Part shown: in pieces, positions 1-9,200 of the stretch
Layout: each line of letters opens with the position of its first letter
How positions within the stretch are numbered: position 1 is the stretch's first letter
Source of the DNA: Natronoflexus pectinivorans
Lineage (GTDB): Bacteria > Bacteroidota > Bacteroidia > Bacteroidales > Marinilabiliaceae
Length of the DNA: 64,000 nucleotides
Reading direction: 5' to 3'
NCBI RefSeq assembly: GCF_004345615.1
Contig: NZ_SLWK01000010.1
Coordinates: forward strand, 1 to 64,000
The notes under the pieces: generated by a model
Seen by the model: only the letters and a program-made list of their open reading frames with translations
What the model was told of the DNA's origin: nothing
The model's database searches: none
Made by a program: the position numbers and the translations under genes

Positions 1-801
1 TCGTAAAAAATTAATTCCTATTTTTGAAAAAAATGCAGACCTAAAAAGTGTCCGGATAAATCCGGAATGGGTGTCCGAATAAAACAGAATGTGCAGCAAG
101 GAATGGAACAATATCGGGAGCAATTGAGGTGGCTTTTAAAAATTGACTTTATGACGTAGGAAGGATAGAGCAGGTCTATTGAAATTGAGGGTTGGATGCT
201 GCCGGATTGTGGAATGACGAAGTTCGAAGCTAAGTGAAGTAGATTGAGACCGTTACTCTTGCGTGGGGTGACGAAGTGGTTGAATGCAGCGAGGGAGTGA
301 TGAGTAAGGAACGAACGAAGAACAACCGAACGTAATGAAACGACTGCAGGCACATGGGTAAATTGCAAAAAGCATGACAGCCCCGTAGCCGGTGGCGACC
401 AGCAGGCGAGCCTAACACTGGCAGCGGATGGACTGAAAGCGGCTGAAACGAATGTAGCCGGAATGAAACGAAAGGTGTTGAGCTTGCGAAGCCCTGAAGT
501 GAAATGCAGGCGAAATGAGTAAAGCGGCTTGAAGAACATTGAGAGCTGCCGTGACGATGACGATTGAGCGCAAGGATTGTGACAGCCTTGCGATAGCAAC
601 CCGAAGGGCGTTGTAGCTTTTGCCTTAACCTTATAATTGAACACATAAGGCAAATGCTATAACGGGCTGGCGTAATACTTGCCGAATGAGGAAGAGGAAC
701 ACCTTATAACCTGTTCGGTATAACTGCGCGGGCAGGTTTATAATTAAAACATACCGCTTAAGTAAAAATAGGATATTGGGGAATTGGAGTAAATGGAGAA
801 C
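1..801. other. Long non-coding region at the left edge, unusual composition
   Basis: No convincing gene is seen in these 801 bases. Open frames on the minus strand translate to Ser/Pro/Phe/His-rich protein with no recognisable domain and look like by-products of composition. The plus strand is purine-rich with many GAA(C/T)GAA-like words, unlike the AT-rich genes beside it. An inverted repeat lies at 51-66 (7-bp arms), and a 9-bp inverted repeat (TTTGCCTTA / TAAGGCAAA) lies at 619-627 and 646-654. It sits just downstream of rloB at the far end of the defence cassette. I infer that it is a non-coding part of an integrative element (transfer origin, structured RNA or junction), but nothing here proves which. 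Confidence 0.45.
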
Positions 802-2001
802 TTACTTCAATTGTGATTTAAGGATATTATATAATTCAGAAAGTTCCTTATGTGATAATGAAAACAATTTATTTATAATTGATGAAATTTTAGCATAATC
901 ATTGAAACTAAACATGAGATTATAATTTTCATGTTGAAATAGATACCATTCTGCAGGAAACGCAGATATATCTATAAATTCGGTTGTTTGGGGTGACATT
1001 AAGGATTGATTACCAAATGCTCTACGAGTATTATCAGAAGAAATTTTTATAATTGAATTTCTTTTTAGAAGCAATGACTTTGAATGATGCAAATTTGTTA
1101 TAGCTAATCTTTTATTGGAATCGATAAGGATTCCTAAATCTTCAAATTTATATTCAAAATCAAGAGATAACCATTGCCATGACCTATGGTCGTTGCCCGT
1201 TAATCTTTTTACTATTCTATCAGTTGTTAAATAAGGATTACGGTCATATTCTTGAAGTTCTGATTCTTTCAAAGAACTAATATACCTTAACCATGCTGCA
1301 ATTTCAAAGCCTATTTCTAATTTATCTTTAACTAAAAGGTATTTAGAAATTTTATCTTTTGAGTCTGTCCAATAGTTATTAATACGAGCATGACCGCCAA
1401 TGCAATGTTCGCCATGACAATCATCTATATGCTTATTAGTTCCACAAAGAATTGACTTTTTGCGTTTCGATTTTTTTGGATTGTTTTTATCCCTGCATTC
1501 AGAAGTTTTAAAAGGTTTGTATAAACGTTCAAAATGCAGTAAAAGATAATACTCAAATGAAATACTTGTAAATGCAATATTAACTTTAGAACCATTGATT
1601 TCTATAGCTGCTGCTTCAAATGCCTCTTTACGCGCTGGGTGATTATCATGGTCGAAAACAGTCCAAACTTCATTATATGTCCCGTCTCTCAACTCTTGTT
1701 GCCCTTCTAAAACCCATTTCAAAGGAAGCGGTATCTTCTCTTGTTCAGGTTCCACCCCTACGGATGCTATTTTTACTTGTCTCTTTGGTCTAACAGCTTT
1801 ATGCTCCGTAATTACTTCAACCTCCTCAACTCCTTCTTCTTCTGATTCATCAACTTTGGGTTCAGGACTAATCTTTATTTCAACATCACCAATATTATAT
1901 ACTCCATTAAGAATTTCATCTCTAATGGAATCAAAAAAACGAGGTTCTGTACTTTCACCCTCACAGATTATCAGAATTGTTTGCTTTATCGATTTGGCCA
2001 T
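802..2001 (-). CDS. rloB: RloB-like Toprim-fold protein with long C-terminal extension
   Basis: This 399-residue protein opens with an RloB/OLD-like Toprim signature: hydrophobic strand, then CEGxxTEPRFF (about residues 14-23). A second acidic motif, FDHDNHP, is near residue 118, followed by the SFEYYLLLHF segment typical of RloB proteins. RloB proteins are usually near 200-220 residues, so this one carries an acidic insertion (about 50-95, rich in Glu) and roughly 200 extra C-terminal residues that I cannot assign. It overlaps the end of the RloA-like gene, so the two are translationally coupled. ATPase plus Toprim pairs such as PARIS and OLD-family systems act in phage defence by nucleic-acid cleavage. 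Rlo genes were first named as ORFs linked to type I restriction loci, as here. The family call is firm; the activity is inferred. Confidence 0.75.
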   Translation of the reverse strand: MAKSIKQTILIICEGESTEPRFFDSIRDEILNGVYNIGDVEIKISPEPKVDESEEEGVEEVEVITEHKAVRPKRQVKIASVGVEPEQEKIPLPLKWVLEGQQELRDGTYNEVWTVFDHDNHPARKEAFEAAAIEINGSKVNIAFTSISFEYYLLLHFERLYKPFKTSECRDKNNPKKSKRKKSILCGTNKHIDDCHGEHCIGGHARINNYWTDSKDKISKYLLVKDKLEIGFEIAAWLRYISSLKESELQEYDRNPYLTTDRIVKRLTGNDHRSWQWLSLDFEYKFEDLGILIDSNKRLAITNLHHSKSLLLKRNSIIKISSDNTRRAFGNQSLMSPQTTEFIDISAFPAEWYLFQHENYNLMFSFNDYAKISSIINKLFSLSHKELSELYNILKSQLK

Positions 2002-3301
2002 CTATAAAAAGTGATTCAAGTGATTTAATGTTGGGAATACCTCCGAATTTACCTGCTAAATACCATTTGTCAAAAGGAGTATCTTCTCTAACATCTGGAA
2101 AATCTTGCAAAGAGTATAAATCTGAAATACCGTATTCATCTTTATCAGTAAACCAAACCTGGTCTTTTCGAAATAGTGTTCTGTCCAACAATATTGGGTT
2201 ATGGCTTGTAAATATTAATTGAGAATTATGCTTGTTTATCCTTTCGCTTTGAAATAGGCAAACAAGTAACTTTGAAAGGTAAGGATGTAGGTTTGTGTCA
2301 ATTTCATCTATAAATAAAATTTCACCAGATTCAAGGGCTTGAATAATACGACCACCTAAAGCAAAAATAGTATTAGTACCTTTAGATTCTTCTTGAAAAG
2401 GCAGAGGTTCATCATTTCTAATTAACTTTGATTCTTCAAAAAGAGAATGGTGACCGGTCATAAAATGCTTATTATCCTTAATAAATTGAGCTTTTATGGT
2501 ATTTGGAATATCTGTAGGAAAATTAAATTTATCCTCACTTAACTCTTTTATGTTTATACTATTTAAACCTGTATCGGCAAAGCCCAACAATTCATTCATT
2601 TTGGTTAAAAGATTAGAATCGTTAGCTATTTTTATTCTCATTTCGTTAAATAATTGAATTATTTGACGCGAGTTACCTGCATTGATAATATCGATTTTTG
2701 TTAGAAATATATAAACAGGTGTTATTATTTCATGTGGGATTTCCTCGCCAAACTTTGATAATATTGCCTGATTATGAAAGACTTCAATATCTTTGCCACT
2801 TTTAAGAGAAGCACCGAACTTACCAAAATGAGTCAATGAATTATTAGTATCAGGAATAACTCTTGTAAAAAGATTAGCTTCTTTTTTATTTGGGTAATAA
2901 TTTAATATTTCTGTTAACACGCTTTTTCTATCAAATACAATTTGATATGTGTATTTAATATCATCTTTCCCCGCAAATTCTATTTTAAAATCAACCGGAG
3001 AATCCTTTGTTTCGGTAGCAAATTTAAAAGGGTCATAGATAGATATTGCCTCACCAGCTTTGGGTTTTAATTCACCAATAAACTTGGTTATTTCAAACAT
3101 CGCTCTCAATAGGTTTGATTTACCAGAAGCATTAGCCCCAAATAACATAGCTGTTTTTAATAATCTTACCTCATCCTCACCTTTTGCCAATGGCTTAACA
3201 AAAACATTCTGCTCTTTTGATTTCGAGGATTCTGCAACCAAAGAAAATGTCTTTCCATTTTTAAAGGAACGATAGTTCTTAAGTTCGATATTGAGTATCA
3301 T
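1961..3301 (-). CDS. rloA: RloA-like AAA/SMC-type ATPase
   Basis: ABC/SMC-type ATPase of the AAA_15/AAA_21 class. It starts with the typical first strand and loop (LKNYRSF), has a Walker A motif GANASGKSN near residue 55, an ESKGT signature-like segment near 306 and Walker B LFIDEID near 332, followed by the TSHNP switch-like histidine. I chose the ATG at 3301 because the protein then begins MILNIELKNYRSF, as relatives do; an upstream ATG at 3328 would add nine residues. The stop overlaps the RloB-like gene by about 40 bp, arguing for a two-protein complex. In related systems the ATPase senses a phage trigger and holds or releases the nuclease partner. A 146-bp AT-rich gap separates it from the upstream helicase gene, so it may have its own promoter. 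Confidence 0.8.
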   Translation of the reverse strand: MILNIELKNYRSFKNGKTFSLVAESSKSKEQNVFVKPLAKGEDEVRLLKTAMLFGANASGKSNLLRAMFEITKFIGELKPKAGEAISIYDPFKFATETKDSPVDFKIEFAGKDDIKYTYQIVFDRKSVLTEILNYYPNKKEANLFTRVIPDTNNSLTHFGKFGASLKSGKDIEVFHNQAILSKFGEEIPHEIITPVYIFLTKIDIINAGNSRQIIQLFNEMRIKIANDSNLLTKMNELLGFADTGLNSINIKELSEDKFNFPTDIPNTIKAQFIKDNKHFMTGHHSLFEESKLIRNDEPLPFQEESKGTNTIFALGGRIIQALESGEILFIDEIDTNLHPYLSKLLVCLFQSERINKHNSQLIFTSHNPILLDRTLFRKDQVWFTDKDEYGISDLYSLQDFPDVREDTPFDKWYLAGKFGGIPNIKSLESLFIDGQIDKANNSDNL

Positions 3302-3474
3302 GATGTGTTTTTTGTAATATTCATGCAAATAAATGCATTTAATTTGGAATAATCATCATTTAAATCAAAAATAATGCAAATATCATCAGAAGTAAAAGTG
3401 ATAATTTAGCATAGATAAAATGGAATATTTACCCTATTTCAGATAAATCCTCTATTTCCCCAATTAATTAAAAA

Positions 3475-6400
3475 TTAGATTTCTTTACGTTTGATTTTCT
3501 GTATTAATTCTTTGGCTTGAATTGTTAAATCATTACCCTCCAATGTTGTTATAAGTTGATTAGGGAAAAATTTGTTATACCATTGTTCTTTTTTCTCCCA
3601 ACGCTTTTTATAAACGCTTTGTTCCATTAAACCTAAATGTTCCCAATAGTATGTTTTACCTTTCCATTGGATAGTAAAATCAGGCAGATAAAATGTTCCA
3701 TCAGATGCAAAAAGTGGTTCTTCATACTTTATAGATTCGATTCCACTTTCAAATAACATATTGGCGATAATAACTTCTGATTTAGACCTGACAAAGTAAT
3801 TTATTAAGGTTGAATGTATTTTACCTTCTTCATACCAACCGCCAATATTTAGTAATTCCTCATTTAAAGGATTAAAATCAAATACTGAAGAGTTTATTAA
3901 TCGTAGACGGGATTTCTCCGGTCTCATCATTGACATTAAATTAGTAAAATCACCTTCAATAAGAACTGTTAAATGCTTTTGAGCCCTTGTGATTCCGGTA
4001 TATAATAATTCTGTTGAAAGTAAAGTCTGCTTAGATTTCGGAAGAATGAAATAAATTCTTGAAAACTCGCTACCCTGTGCTTTATGCACAGAAATTGCAT
4101 AACCTAATTCAATATTGTTTTCGACTTGACTTTCGCTGGAAAACTCGATAAAATGATTTGGCTTCTGTTCAAATACAACCTGGAACTTTTTTAATTTATA
4201 GTTTCGTTTTTTGTAATGTTCCTTGTCAAAGGTGTGTATTCTAACTGTACCTAACTCCCCATTGAAAACATCTACACGAGATTTACACCCAGCTTGCATA
4301 TCATAGGAATAATACGCATCGGATTTCGCCCTATTTCTAAATTGAATTATTTTATCAAACACAGTAATACCCGAAAGATTACCCTTGTGTTTTATATTGT
4401 TTTCATTGAAAAGGTTCTGTATAATAAGATTGATGTTATCTGTACCGTATAATTCACCTCGATATGGAGAAATAATCTGATGCTGCTTTAAATCATTTAC
4501 CTTGTCAGCTTCATAATCAGACTTAATAACATTTGATAGTTTCTTTTCCAGGTCTTCATCATCCTGCCAAGTAATTACCCGCAAGTCAGGTAATACATCT
4601 TCTTCTGATTCCTGAATTAATTTTAATAAATCTTCTCGTTTATGCTTTTCATTTATTTCTGAATTTTCCTGAATATATAGTGAAGCCAAATCTAAAATAC
4701 CAGTACCTTTTCCCAAGGCTTTATTCTCCATTTGCCTAATATTGATGTGGAGTTTGCCGTAATTCTCAGGGAAAGTCTTTATGATATAATTTATAATGTC
4801 AGAAAATACTTTACCCCTGCCTATTGGAGGTAATTGATTTGGGTCGCCGACGAATATAATTCGACGAACCACATCCCAATCTATTGCTCTAAGAAGGCCA
4901 GCCATTAAATGTAAATCAATCATTGAGGACTCATCAATAATATAAGTCGTATAATCATCACACTTTTCACCACCTGATTGCTTTAATGTCCAGTTATTAA
5001 AATTTAACCAATTATTACTTGTGAGAAAAGAATGTATTGTTGTAGCAACTTCACCAGTTTTATGTCTAATACGGTCAGCAGCCTTACCTGTAGGAGCAAG
5101 TAAACAGATTGATTCAGTTTGACCGGAGGTGAATTTTATTGCCTTAATAATCGCTCTTATAACTGTTGTTTTACCCGTACCTGCTGAACCGGCAATTACA
5201 CTGCAAGTTTTAGTGAAGATTTGAGAGCATGTTTCAATTTGACCTGTAATTGCTTTTTCGTAATCAGTTAAGGCATTTTTAGCTAAATCACTGCTTGTTA
5301 CAAATAGTTCATTTTTCCACTTCTCATCAGAAAATGGTTTAATTAGTTTCACATCTCCTCTGCCAATTATTTCCTTAATATTTTCCTCGATAAAACGCTC
5401 ATCGTGGTACACAGCATTTAAAAACAAGTATGTATCATTGTCTTTGGTTTTAAATGTTATGGCTTCCGCTATATTATCTTTATCAAAATCAATAAAACCT
5501 TCGTTAAAAACTTCCTTTTTCCATTCCGGAAAGTGTTCTAATTTTTTATTTAAACGTTGTAAAACTGTGGCCTGATTAACAAAGGAATGAATTGTTTCGT
5601 GTTTAAGTTCGTTAACAATTAAGGCTCTTAATCTTCGCCAATCATTTTTTTGATAAAGCATATCCACACCTAAATCGGGAGAGGGCAAAACGGCATGGTC
5701 TATTTTAGTAAATGAGATTTCGTCTCCAATATCATCACCAATGTATTGTTCTGAAATTATGTATAGATTATCATTTATTTCTGATGTGCCAGAAACAATA
5801 CCATTTGAAGCCCTATTATCATCAATTATTTTGGAAATTTGGTCTTTTGTAATCGCTATTCTTGATACTAATTTAGCTAGCTTGCGTATGTTATCATCTT
5901 TAAGTTTTGTATACCAATTTCTTTGGTAAACACGCAAAACTGGTTCTTGTACGCCACTATCTTTTAAAGAAGATAAATCTTTGTTTTCAAAGAAAGTAAA
6001 GATTTTATCGGCTGTTTCTTTTGATTTATTGTTGTTAGACTGCTTATAATAATAGGATATTAATTCGTTGCAATCTAAATAATCAAGAAGAGCCGCTATT
6101 CCGGGATATGCACCTCTATTTATCCATAATTCAGATAAAAGAGATTGCAACCATTTTTTTCTTACTGCCCAATTCTCAGACTCTTCCTTTATGTCAATCA
6201 AATACTGAGTAAGTTCAATAAGTCTCTCGATATAAATTAAGGCATCATCATCGTTGATGTGCTTGGCTGCATATTTAAAATTATTGCTCTGCTCTGGTAT
6301 GTATAGTAGTTTATTGAGAACATCTTCATTGTCACTGTATTTGTCAAAAGGAATTTTAAAACCCTCATCAGGATAATGAGAAGTTATTGGCATCTGCCAA

Positions 6401-6987
6401 ATAAAACCACCTGCATAACGTTGTCTGTTTTTTTCACTGACATTATCGTAATACATTATCTCACCAACTTTCTTTAAGCGAGCAACACCAACTAAAACAT
6501 ATACTTTATTGTCATCCTCGCTAAATGGATTGCTCTTATTTGCATAGTAAAAAACTAATGATTTATCATTTGTCAATCCTTCAAAGAATGTTTTGGCATT
6601 GGCAAGTTTTTTATTGTAGTCGTAGTCTTTATCCTTGTACATCTCTTCGTAAGGCCATGTACAGGCTGTGGCAGGAGGCATATCATAGAAATAAGGTACT
6701 GAATCATCATAGAAAAATTCAGGAGGTGTAGAAACGTTTTTTATTGTTTCAAGGCCAAAAGCATTGATGCTGTTGGAACATGGCACAATCTTATCTGTTA
6801 TTTTTGCACATGAACAGCCTGCAATTTCTCTCTGTGATTCCCAGTTAATATCTCTATTTTCAGCTATGTGAGCACCAGGATACGATTGTTGTCCTACACA
6901 ATAGGTGTTATTTTTAGGATTGGTACAAATATGACCGTTCCATCCGTCATTATGCCATGCCAATCTAAGGGATAAATGTTTTGCCAT
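3475..6987 (-). CDS. SF1 (RecD/UvrD-like) helicase with C-terminal PD-(D/E)XK-like nuclease domain
   Basis: A 1170-residue multidomain protein. The N-terminus (about 1-190) is an unassigned domain starting LRLAWHNDGWNG with cysteines at 21, 30, 58, 60 and 70 that could bind metal. A long, mostly helical middle leads to an SF1 helicase core: Walker A GSAGTGKT near 603, Walker B IIDESSMID near 684, VGDPNQLPPIG near 710, and a UvrD_C_2-like motif (SVHKAQGSEF, LLYTGITRAQ) near 965-1000. The last 110 residues hold a PD-(D/E)XK-like pattern: an early Glu (SEVIIANMLFE), PDFTIQWKG near 1100, then YYWEHLG. It starts 11 bp after the Argonaute stop, so the two are almost certainly co-expressed. I infer that it unwinds and cuts DNA for, or together with, the Argonaute. 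Helicase assignment is strong; nuclease assignment is moderate. Confidence 0.8.
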   Translation of the reverse strand: MAKHLSLRLAWHNDGWNGHICTNPKNNTYCVGQQSYPGAHIAENRDINWESQREIAGCSCAKITDKIVPCSNSINAFGLETIKNVSTPPEFFYDDSVPYFYDMPPATACTWPYEEMYKDKDYDYNKKLANAKTFFEGLTNDKSLVFYYANKSNPFSEDDNKVYVLVGVARLKKVGEIMYYDNVSEKNRQRYAGGFIWQMPITSHYPDEGFKIPFDKYSDNEDVLNKLLYIPEQSNNFKYAAKHINDDDALIYIERLIELTQYLIDIKEESENWAVRKKWLQSLLSELWINRGAYPGIAALLDYLDCNELISYYYKQSNNNKSKETADKIFTFFENKDLSSLKDSGVQEPVLRVYQRNWYTKLKDDNIRKLAKLVSRIAITKDQISKIIDDNRASNGIVSGTSEINDNLYIISEQYIGDDIGDEISFTKIDHAVLPSPDLGVDMLYQKNDWRRLRALIVNELKHETIHSFVNQATVLQRLNKKLEHFPEWKKEVFNEGFIDFDKDNIAEAITFKTKDNDTYLFLNAVYHDERFIEENIKEIIGRGDVKLIKPFSDEKWKNELFVTSSDLAKNALTDYEKAITGQIETCSQIFTKTCSVIAGSAGTGKTTVIRAIIKAIKFTSGQTESICLLAPTGKAADRIRHKTGEVATTIHSFLTSNNWLNFNNWTLKQSGGEKCDDYTTYIIDESSMIDLHLMAGLLRAIDWDVVRRIIFVGDPNQLPPIGRGKVFSDIINYIIKTFPENYGKLHINIRQMENKALGKGTGILDLASLYIQENSEINEKHKREDLLKLIQESEEDVLPDLRVITWQDDEDLEKKLSNVIKSDYEADKVNDLKQHQIISPYRGELYGTDNINLIIQNLFNENNIKHKGNLSGITVFDKIIQFRNRAKSDAYYSYDMQAGCKSRVDVFNGELGTVRIHTFDKEHYKKRNYKLKKFQVVFEQKPNHFIEFSSESQVENNIELGYAISVHKAQGSEFSRIYFILPKSKQTLLSTELLYTGITRAQKHLTVLIEGDFTNLMSMMRPEKSRLRLINSSVFDFNPLNEELLNIGGWYEEGKIHSTLINYFVRSKSEVIIANMLFESGIESIKYEEPLFASDGTFYLPDFTIQWKGKTYYWEHLGLMEQSVYKKRWEKKEQWYNKFFPNQLITTLEGNDLTIQAKELIQKIKRKEI

Positions 6988-6997
6988 TGCTTATATG

Positions 6998-9190
6998 TTA
7001 TAAAAACCACAAATTATCTTTTCCAATATTAGTTGGAATTGTGCCTGTTGTGAAATGGGGGGCGATTTGAGCCACCATTTCTGGGTATTTGATTGTAACA
7101 GGTAAATTCTGCTGTTTTACGGACTTCCAATATATACGGCTAAATTGATATACCTGGTCTATTAAACCGTTTATTGTGGATGTTGTCAATAATGAGCTAT
7201 CGGAATGACATTTTATTTTCAGCTTTACCGGAAACGGATAACTTTCAATCCTTCGAGTATTATTGTCGGAATAGCGTGTATTGTTGCAAAGCAAATAGGT
7301 ACTATTGCCTAAATTTATGTAACGACCGCTGTAAGGCATCTTTTCTTTAAAATCATCATCGAATACAACGATGTCTTCTGATTCTGTTTTATTGATTGTT
7401 ACCACAAATACAGGAACATCTACGCCAATATTATAAAGCATGTTTTCAATGATTTCGACCTCATCTTCCCTCATATCTTTATAATAGTGAATTACGAGTC
7501 TTTCGAGATTTGCAATCGTATTGCGATAAGCAATGATTGCAGATTCTATGGAACCAACCAACTCTTTTAATTCGTCTTTGTGGAAATATTCAAATGAGTT
7601 AAAAGCTCCTGTATTATCGAATGAAAACGCAGAGCCTATATATTGAATGTTTGTGTCGGTATGTTTGAAAGCTCCTACACCAATAATGAGTTCGCGATAT
7701 TCAGGAACAGCAATGCGCCAGGGAGTTCCTCCAAGTTTGGCGTTTACTGCAATGGCAATGTTTTGTAAAGTGTAGGCAAATGCATCTTTGTTTTTTTCAG
7801 CATCGGATTGTAGTACCGCTAACATTTTATCTGTTTCGATACATTGAGATGCAATATTCCTTTTTAACAATGCCTCTTTTACTTTGTAATACACATTGCG
7901 CTGCTCCTTGACTTTAGCGTATTTACCAATTGGCGTAAGGTAGATAGCTAAAAATTTTCCTGAACTAAAATCCTCGGCATCGAGTTTTCCCTCTATTTCT
8001 TTTAACGGATTTTCGGTATTCTCGAAAGCAAGGTTATAATTTTTGGGAGCTAATGATATTGGTACATTCGTGTACTTATATAATCCACCAAATGCTTTAT
8101 ATCCTTTACGCAAGTGAATTGTCAAATCGTTTGTGCTACTAATATGTTCCTGGGGAACAATAAAAAACATTTGAATATTGTTGTGACGAGGTTGTTTAAA
8201 CGGCCCATTGTTTACACCCCTTTGTGGAATTATGTCAGTTTTGTTTTTACCGAAAATCAACTGTTTACTGTCCGGGCTAGTTTTACCCGGTTGAACTATT
8301 GTAAAATTATCTGAAACCGGGATAATAGCTTTAAATTCTTTTGGTGACAGGAATTGTTTCTTAAAGCCGAAAATTTTCTTCAAATACTTGGTGTAACGAT
8401 TTTTCTTTTGGAAGGGATTTTCGTTTTCTTCTTCCTCATCATCATCGTAGCCCAAAAATGCCCCTATGCGGTTATTAATTATTGGATATACATTATTGTA
8501 ATCAACCTGTTCGCCTTTTTCTATCCATTCTTTTAAACGTTCCATTTTAGTCACCTGCATTTTCTGGTGTTCGTTTTCATCGCCATAATAGGTAATGTAA
8601 ACAACCCTAATCAATAAGTCTGATGGATTTACGGTTAAGGGGGAAGTATTTTCAAATGGATTATTGTTTTTATCATCATTTTCGGATAGAAAAGCTGCTA
8701 CCGATTTTTTGTAAACTTTTGCCTGCCGGTCGTAAGAAAGAACTATTTCGGGTTTGTTGAGAAAGTGATTGTAATTTACTTTGATAGTAAACCTATCATA
8801 AACAACACAGTCTTTTATATTTTTAGCAGTTGCATCTTTTGACCTTAACCATACTTGATTGTCTTTTATGAATGTAGGTTCAACCAGAATTTTCCTTGAA
8901 GTGAAATAGTACTTTATTGCTCTGTTGTAATATCGCTTAATAAATGAGAAGTTTTCTTTGCTAAATTCAATTGATAAAGGTAGAAAACCCTCCAATTCCC
9001 AATCAAACGAAGTGTAGATTGTATCTGCATTGGTAATCTCCGGGAATATCTCTTTAATGTTACTCGGGAATAACTGGTGGCTCAACTTAGTAAGTGAAAC
9101 GCCTTCTTTGTCTTCATTGGAGAAATAGAAGATTTTGGGTTCTTTAGAGAACTCAAAGGCTAAAGTGTTAATAAAGAGAGATTCTGACAT
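6998..9190 (-). CDS. Long prokaryotic Argonaute, apparently catalytically inactive
   Basis: A 730-residue protein recognised as a prokaryotic Argonaute from its MID-PIWI half. The hallmark segment NAKLGGTPW lies near residue 488, preceded by a MID motif (YYKVK near 437, then SQCIE) that fits the Y-K-Q-K pocket for a guide 5' end. The C-terminus has the usual YPFPVKLKI and QQNLPVTIKYPEMVAQ segments and ends in a hydrophobic residue pair. The PIWI catalytic positions look lost: the strand normally reading IGID reads IIGVGAF (Asp to Gly), and the HRDG-like loop reads IHYYKDM. Binding of guide and target without cleavage is therefore inferred, with the next gene (helicase-nuclease) as the likely effector. 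The ATG at 9190 is used; it lies 10 bp after hsdR. An N-terminal acidic stretch near 255-262 is unusual. Confidence 0.8.
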   Translation of the reverse strand: MSESLFINTLAFEFSKEPKIFYFSNEDKEGVSLTKLSHQLFPSNIKEIFPEITNADTIYTSFDWELEGFLPLSIEFSKENFSFIKRYYNRAIKYYFTSRKILVEPTFIKDNQVWLRSKDATAKNIKDCVVYDRFTIKVNYNHFLNKPEIVLSYDRQAKVYKKSVAAFLSENDDKNNNPFENTSPLTVNPSDLLIRVVYITYYGDENEHQKMQVTKMERLKEWIEKGEQVDYNNVYPIINNRIGAFLGYDDDEEEENENPFQKKNRYTKYLKKIFGFKKQFLSPKEFKAIIPVSDNFTIVQPGKTSPDSKQLIFGKNKTDIIPQRGVNNGPFKQPRHNNIQMFFIVPQEHISSTNDLTIHLRKGYKAFGGLYKYTNVPISLAPKNYNLAFENTENPLKEIEGKLDAEDFSSGKFLAIYLTPIGKYAKVKEQRNVYYKVKEALLKRNIASQCIETDKMLAVLQSDAEKNKDAFAYTLQNIAIAVNAKLGGTPWRIAVPEYRELIIGVGAFKHTDTNIQYIGSAFSFDNTGAFNSFEYFHKDELKELVGSIESAIIAYRNTIANLERLVIHYYKDMREDEVEIIENMLYNIGVDVPVFVVTINKTESEDIVVFDDDFKEKMPYSGRYINLGNSTYLLCNNTRYSDNNTRRIESYPFPVKLKIKCHSDSSLLTTSTINGLIDQVYQFSRIYWKSVKQQNLPVTIKYPEMVAQIAPHFTTGTIPTNIGKDNLWFL

Positions 9191-9200
9191 AAGCAATAAT

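Noticed and set aside
18-653. Open frames of 211 and 138 codons on the minus strand
   Set aside because: Low-complexity Ser/Pro/Phe/His composition, no domain, no clear start signal; more likely by-products of a non-coding purine-rich region.
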